Shown one piece after another: positions 58,162-64,000 of a stretch of 64,000 bases of DNA. Below the pieces are notes generated by a model that saw only the letters and a list, made by a program, of their open reading frames with translations, did not search any database and was not told the DNA's origin. The position numbers were made by a program, and so were the translations under genes. The DNA comes from Diphasiastrum complanatum (Eukaryota; Streptophyta; Lycopodiopsida; Lycopodiales; Lycopodiaceae). The number at the start of each line of letters is the position of its first letter. Position 1 is the first letter of the stretch. The DNA lies in assembly GCA_029204225.1 (NCBI GenBank), contig CM055100.1, positions 67,104,472 through 67,168,471 on the forward strand. Reading direction: 5' to 3'.

Positions 58162-61100
58162 ATGGCAAACATGGGAGAGTCCATTTTGAGTGAAAGTAGC
58201 AAATTGGACGGGATTTCCAACTATGTAGTGTGGAAATTCAAAATGAAAAACATACTGATGGAGAAAGACATGTGGGAAGTCGTCACAGGTGATGAGAGAA
58301 GGCCGCCAAAGGAGCAGTTCGAGACGTCAAATCCGTCAAGAATCATGTTTCTGAAGTCAAAGTTGAATAGTGTCCGCATGGAGCAAGGAGACCACATTCA
58401 GATGTATATTACTAGAATCAAGACAATGAGGGATGAACTGCATTCTATTGGTGAGCGCATACATGATGTGGAGCTGGTGCACAATGCATTGTGCGGAATT
58501 GCAGAACCCTATCAGATGTTTGTGAGCGGAATAGCATCAAGAGAAAGATTGCCAACCTTTGACGAGCTCATAGGAATCTTGATGCAGGAAGAGCAACGGC
58601 GAGAAATGGTGAAAGCTAGACGTCAAAATATTGACGATCAAGCACTTGCGACATGCCAGAAACAAGGTAAGGGCAAGGGCAAGAAGAAGTCTAAGCAGCA
58701 ATTTGCCAAGTCTTAGGAGGATGAGGGATCCTCCAGTAAGACCAAGAAGAAAGGCAAGTGCTTCCATTGTGGTAAAGAGGGCCATTGGAAGAGTGAATGT
58801 CGCAAATTCTTGGCGGAACAAGGCAAAGGGAAACCAAAGCAAACAGGTAACCTTGTCGATGAGGGTGAGATTGAAGACTCTAGCATCTTCATATCTGCAT
58901 TGTCATCTAATCAAGATGATCAAGCGTGGTATATTGACTCGGGAGCCACAAGACACATGACAGGTAACAAGAATTGGTTCAGTAGCATGAAAGTGTTGGA
59001 TAATGGAACGTCCGTTTCACAAGCAAATGGTGAGGTGTGCAAGATCAAGGGGATAGGCATTGTTTCAATCCAACTACCTGATGGCAAAAGCAGGATGATC
59101 AGGAAGGTACTTTACGTACCAAGTTTGAAGAAAAATCTACTTTCTGTTGGAGTCATTACTGATCAAAAGTTGAAAGTAGAATTTGCCCATGATCGTTGCT
59201 TTGTGAAGGATGTGAACCAAAAGTTCAAAGTTATTGCGGATGGAGTAAGGGAGCCCAATACAAAATTGTACAGGTTGAATGCTACAATCAAGGGGCAACA
59301 TGGACTTGTATCATCCATTCCATCGCAAACTGAGTTGTGGCATAAGAGGCTTGGTAACTTGAACTTGGGAAGTCTCAGTTTGATGAGAAAATTGGAGATG
59401 GTAACAGGATTGCCTACCATTGAAGACCACTTGAAATCGATGTGCGAATCATGTGTATATGGGAAGCAGCATCGAGAGAAGTTCAATAAAGGGGGTGTTG
59501 CAAGAGCAAAGAACATCTTGGATATAATCCACACAGATTTATGCGGGCCTATGAGGACCATGTCCCTAGGTAAAGCCTTCTATTTCATGACCTTTATTGA
59601 TGATATGTCACGTAAGACGTGGATCTACTTCTTGAAGAAGAAATCAGATGCATTTGACAACTTCAAGAGCTTCAAAGCATTGGTAAAAAATCAGACAGAC
59701 AGGACGATCAAAGTCCTAAGATCAGATATTGGAGGTGAGTACAAGTCTAATGACTTCAATGATCTTTGTGATCAATGTGGGATTAAAAGACAATTTACGC
59801 AAGCTCATACTCCTGCTCTCAATGGTGTAGCTGAGCGCAAGAATCGCACAATTGTGGAAAGTGCCAGATCTATGCTAGCTGAGATGAAACTACCAAAGGA
59901 TTTTTGCAGTACGACAGTCTATCTTCAAAATAGAAGTACTACCATTGCCATACCAAAGATAACACCTGAGGAAGCATTCACGAAGAAGAAGCCAAAGGTG
60001 AACCACTTGCGAATCTTTGGATGTAAGGCCTTTGTACACGTTCCTAAGGAAGAGAGACGTAAACTTGATGTAAAAGCTATCAAGTGTATATTCCTAGGAT
60101 ATGATGATCGTGTGAAGGGCTATAGATGTTTTGATCCAGTGGAAAACAAAATCCATATAAGTCGTGATGTTATCTTTGATGAGTCCAAGATGTATGAAGA
60201 CGAGGATGCTGAGAAGATAGAGACATCCAGTGGGAAAGATGGTATAGTGAGGATACCACCTGATGATGATCCATTCATTGACCTTCCAAGTGATGAACAT
60301 GAGGATACATCTCAAGATACTACTACTCAACCTCAAGAGACAGGTTGGGGAGGTAGGGACAAACCTTTTGGTGCAAGAAGGATTGAAATTGCAGGTGACA
60401 AACGCAAGGAGAAGGATGTACCATGGAATACATTTTCACCAGGAAGCCGATCACCTGACAGGAAGCTCCCTAAGTGGTTTGAGAGATTGTTGGAGAACCG
60501 CGACATGAATGACTTTCCAGGATCATCTAGCCAGGGAGAGCTACGAAGATCAACAAGAGAGAAGACACAACCTGAGAGGTATGAAGCAAATTATGCTCTC
60601 TTATCTAGCATTATTCAAAGCAAAGAACCTTCGACTTATGGTGAAGCGAAGGATGATGACATTTGGGTCAAGGCCATGGGAGAGGAGATGAAGTCAATTG
60701 CTAAGCATAGCACATGGGACTTAGTAGAACCACCAGTTGGCAAGAAACCCATTGGTTGCAAATGGGTATACAGGACTAAGTACCATGCAGATGGAAGTAT
60801 AGCAAAGCACAAGGCAAGATTGGTGATCAAAGGGTATGCACAAAGCAAAGGCATCGACTATGAGGAGACCTTTGTGCCGGTATGTAAGTGGAATACTCTA
60901 CGTCTACTTGTTGCTTTAGCTTCACATTTTGGTTGGCCTTTGCATCAAATGGATGTGAAATCTGCTTTTCTGAATGGTGAGTTGGAAGAAGAGGTGTTCA
61001 TGGATCAACCTGAAGGCTTTGTAGCGAAGGGACAAAAAAATAAAGTATGTCGCTTGAAGAAAGCGCTTTATGGTCCACGTGCGTGGTATAGCAGGATTGA

Positions 61101-62145
61101 TGCCTACTTTCGTTCAAAGGGGGATGGTGAGAACACACTCTGATCCAAATCTATATGTCTTATGCTTTGATGGTATGGTTGCTTTGATTGCTCTTTATGT
61201 TGATGACTTGATTATTACGGGAAATAATCAAGAGATGATAGATATGATTAAGAAAGACCTCATGGAACAATTCGAGATGACAAACCTCAGCCTGATGCAT
61301 TATTGCCTTGGAGTAGAGGTGTGGCAAAAAGGACACGAAGTGGGTTTAACACAGGTGAAGTATGTCAAAGAGTTGTTGCACAGGTTTAGGTTGCAGGATT
61401 GCAAACCAGTAAATACTCCTATTGAACTAGGTAAAAAGCTTTCTAAACTTGATGAGTCACAGTCATTTGATGCTACGTTGTATAGGCAATTAGTAGGGAG
61501 CTTGATTTACCTTACCACGACTAGACCAGATATATGCTATGTTGTTGGCATTGTAAGTCAGTTATGGCAGCACCTATGAAAACGCATTGGAAGGCAGCTA
61601 AACGCATTTTGCATTATGTAAAAGGCACTTCAGAGTATGGCTTGATTTACAAGAAGCATGATGGTTTACCTGAGTTGTGTGGCTATGTGGATGCGGATTG
61701 GGGAGATGACTATGATGATCGTAGATCTACCATAGGGTATGTATTTCAGTTTTGTGGTAGCTGCTTTTCCTTGTCTAGTAAGAAGCAAAGTACAATTCCT
61801 CTTTCCACCACAGAGGCAGAGTATAAGGCAATGTGTAGTGCAGCACATGAAGCTATATGGTTGAGACAAATCTTGGAAGAAGTTGGCATGAAGCAGAAAA
61901 ATCCCACGACTTTACATAGCGACAGTCAGAGTGGCATTCAGCTAGCAAAGAATCCAGTGTTCCATGCGAGAACTAAACACATCGAGATTCAGTATCACTT
62001 TATACGTGAGAGGTTGCTGAGTCGTGAAATTCATGTTGTTCATTGTAGCACAGAAGAACAACTAGCTGATATTTTCACTAAGCCACTTGTTGGAGAAAAT
62101 TTTGATAAGTTTAGATCAAAGCTTTCTGTACTTAAAGTTTGTTGA
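58162..62145 (+). pseudogene. Copia G gag-pol with one stop and two frameshifts
   Basis: Gag starts at the ATG at 58162. A TAG at 58714-58716 lies in frame just before the zinc knuckle CFHCGKEGHWKSEC. The same frame runs to 61143 and contains protease IDSGATRHMT, pre-integrase LWHKRLGN, the integrase core (HTDLCGP, RSDIGGEY, VAERKNRT) and RT. The RT motif ALYGLKQAPRAWY is shortened to ALYGPRAWY (a 12-base deletion near 61074). A frameshift near 61125 moves RT to another frame with YVDDLIITG, and a one-base deletion near 61560 moves RNase H to a third, which is intact to ADIFTKPLVG. Few lesions mean moderate age. Confidence 0.85.
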
Positions 62146-62198
62146 CTTTAAAGCTATGTATATGACTGTGTATAAAGTAGACTCTATTTTAAGGGAGA

Positions 62199-62450
62199 GA
62201 GTTAGAATTAAAGTAGAATCATTGTGCTACTGTACTGTGGGTCCTATCAGTGGATAAGGATCAGTTGGCCTCGCCACGAGGCAAGTCGACGGGACACGTG
62301 TCCCGCCAATGGCAACCTGGGTCATGCATGGGTTGCCTGAGTGAACAACTATATGTACAATATAATTTCATTTTGAGAAATACAGTTGCTATGTGAGCTT
62401 GCTGTGGAGAGTGTTTTCTGTCTGTGTTACTTTGTAGCATGATCTGTGTT
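62199..62450 (+). repeat. Probable 3' LTR start of copia G
   Basis: Follows the purine tract aagggagag after RNase H. Contains a perfect 14-bp palindrome GGGACACGTGTCCC (62291-62304). Ends are not clear. Confidence 0.45.
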
Positions 62451-62451
62451 C

Positions 62452-63046
62452 CTGTGCAAAGCAAATTCTAAGTTAAAATTCATGACAAACTTGCCTATAC
62501 AGTCTACCAAGACATCGTTCATGAGCATCATGAACATGGCTGGGGCATTGGTTAACCTAAATGGCATAACCAGAACTCATAATGACCGAAACGGGTCCGG
62601 AAGGCCATCTTCTGGATGTCTTCATCTCGAATCCGTATTTGATGGTATCCACTTTTGAGATCTATCTTACTAAAAATGGTTGCACCTTGCAATGCATCCA
62701 GAAGATCATCAATCCTGAGCATCAGATACATGTGCTTTACAGTGATCTTATTCAATCCTCTGTAATCTACACACATCCAGAAACTACCGTCCTTTTTTTT
62801 GACAAGTAAAATAGGAGAGGTGAAAGGTGAATAACTAGGACGGATGTATCCCAGCTTGAGATACTCCTCCAAGATCCTTCTGACTTCCTCTTCCTCTTTG
62901 AGGCTCATCCTATAAGGATGCCTACATACCAGACTTGCCCCTGGAATGAGCTTAATATGATAATCAACATTCCGACTAGGCGGCAATCCCTCTGGCATAT
63001 TAGTAATTAGCACGTGTTTAAACTGAGTGCGGATGGACTTCTCCAA
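62452..63046 (-). pseudogene. Gypsy reverse transcriptase fragment
   Basis: The minus strand encodes an RT N-terminal half in the typical gypsy order: [47 protein letters not shown], then [15 protein letters not shown] and [11 protein letters not shown] frameshift follows before PF(G)LTNAPA-like sequence. The YxDD site and the remaining domains are missing. Its sequence differs from the gypsy at 8.5-12.7 kb, so it is a second family. Confidence 0.8.
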
Positions 63047-63239
63047 CTCACTTGTTGGGTCACATCTAGGCTGTAATGAAAATGCATGTGCACTAGGGGA
63101 TGCAAAAGTAAATGAAGCTTTTTGTGTAGTGAGTGTGCTTATCTAATTATTACCAACATAAGAATCAAAACTGGAATCAACATTCACATAACAAAACCAC
63201 AAATATTGAATCTCCATTCTCTTTATTTGCATACAGGTA

Positions 63240-64000
63240 ACAAGTTACTTCCGGCGCCATTGGCGCCAGCATTGCCCCCGGCACCAACACAGCTCCCGGC
63301 GCCACTGTGACCAGAATCTAGCCGGCGCCAAGTTCTTATGGCTGAAAATCTTTGATCGGTTCTAGCGAAACCCAGAGAGCTCAGATCGATGTGCAGTCAC
63401 CTCACACGATCTAGGCATGATTAAAGGAAGCCTGGGGATCAATAAATTCTAGAGAGAGAAAATCCTAGAGAGGGAAAATGTGCTTTACCAGCTTTGGCAG
63501 AGCACTTGGCATGAGGGGAGGTGGCAAATCCCACCAATACTATAGGGGTGTGCGGGTTGCGACTCAGAGTGAGCTCCAACCAAGTCTCAGCCTCCCTTGC
63601 TGGAATGTTGTCCTGGCACTCGCCTTGGCATGCCAGCGCCCCGGAGACTAGGGTCGGTCACACACTTGAAATGTAACCTTCTCAAATTTATCAATAAAGT
63701 GGGATTTTTCTCAAACTGACTCTGATTACCTCCTAGGTTTCAGTGTTCGGTAAAAGCGCCAGTTGTAAGGCCGCTTCAAACTTTTTGATTTGGCACATAG
63801 CTGAGGGTCGTATCCCGGGACACCAGCGGTATGTTGTTGGGACCATTCGATCTATGGCGCCAGCGGTATGCTGTCGGAACCATTTGGTCCAGGAACTGGT
63901 TGTCTTCATATCTGTCGCGGCTTGTGGTTTTGAGTGTTCCTTGCATGAACGTGAATGGGTTAAGCTCTTGGGGAACGGGCTCTAACCTGTCGGCTGAGTT
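63240..64000 (-). repeat. GGCGCC-rich LTR-like repeat, copy 3 (inverted)
   Basis: The reverse complement matches 52052-52812 and continues to the right window edge. It has the same GGCGCC units, the same short direct repeat (near 63820-63900) and the same ttattgataaat and ctatagtattgg blocks. Confidence 0.7.

Overview
This is a window of a land-plant nuclear genome. The evidence is spliced genes with GT-AG introns, Ty1/copia and Ty3/gypsy elements primed by plant-type initiator-Met or Asp-like tRNA binding sites, and fragments of cytochrome P450 and NPF/PTR transporter genes. A long TPR-CHAT-ZZ gene, an HSPA12-like Hsp70 fragment and abundant degraded LTR elements would fit a non-seed plant (bryophyte, lycophyte or fern) at least as well as an angiosperm, but I cannot place the species.

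Layout. 1-8130 is a nest of copia elements: A (+, its 3' end) sits in B (-, decayed), and C (-, 2489-7339) also sits in B. 8460-13030 is a decayed minus-strand gypsy. 13211-19641 is a complete, apparently intact copia element (D) with two 655-bp LTRs that read identically and a 5-bp target duplication. 20.2-20.7 kb holds a cluster of short palindromes. 22.8-24.6 kb holds further LTR remnants. 24.9-31.7 kb is an unusual cluster of four intron-containing, partly broken genes. One of them joins a divergent histone H3 to a Ulp1-like (C48) cysteine protease and shares a G-box-rich divergent promoter region with its neighbour. 32.3-36.8 kb is the best host gene, a TPR-CHAT protein with a C-terminal ZZ-like zinc finger. 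38-41 kb holds LINE and gypsy remnants. 43.4-44.5 kb is a mosaic of three unrelated gene fragments (Hsp70/HSPA12-like, P450, NPF) with local tandem duplications. 46.5 kb has a tandem repeat carrying four CArG boxes. 47-49.7 kb has two oppositely oriented fragments of a LINE whose C-terminal domain looks like a restriction-like endonuclease, one interrupted by a solo LTR. 49.7-64 kb contains three copies of a GGCGCC-rich LTR-like repeat, two decayed copia elements (F and G) and a gypsy RT fragment.

Most coding capacity is retroelement Gag-Pol. Only copia D looks capable of making its full polyprotein. The part most likely to be undescribed is the 24.9-31.7 kb cluster. The H3 fold and the Ulp1-type catalytic region are read directly from the translated sequence. 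Grouping the four genes as one mobile or virus-like unit is inference, because I found no terminal repeats or target duplication around it.
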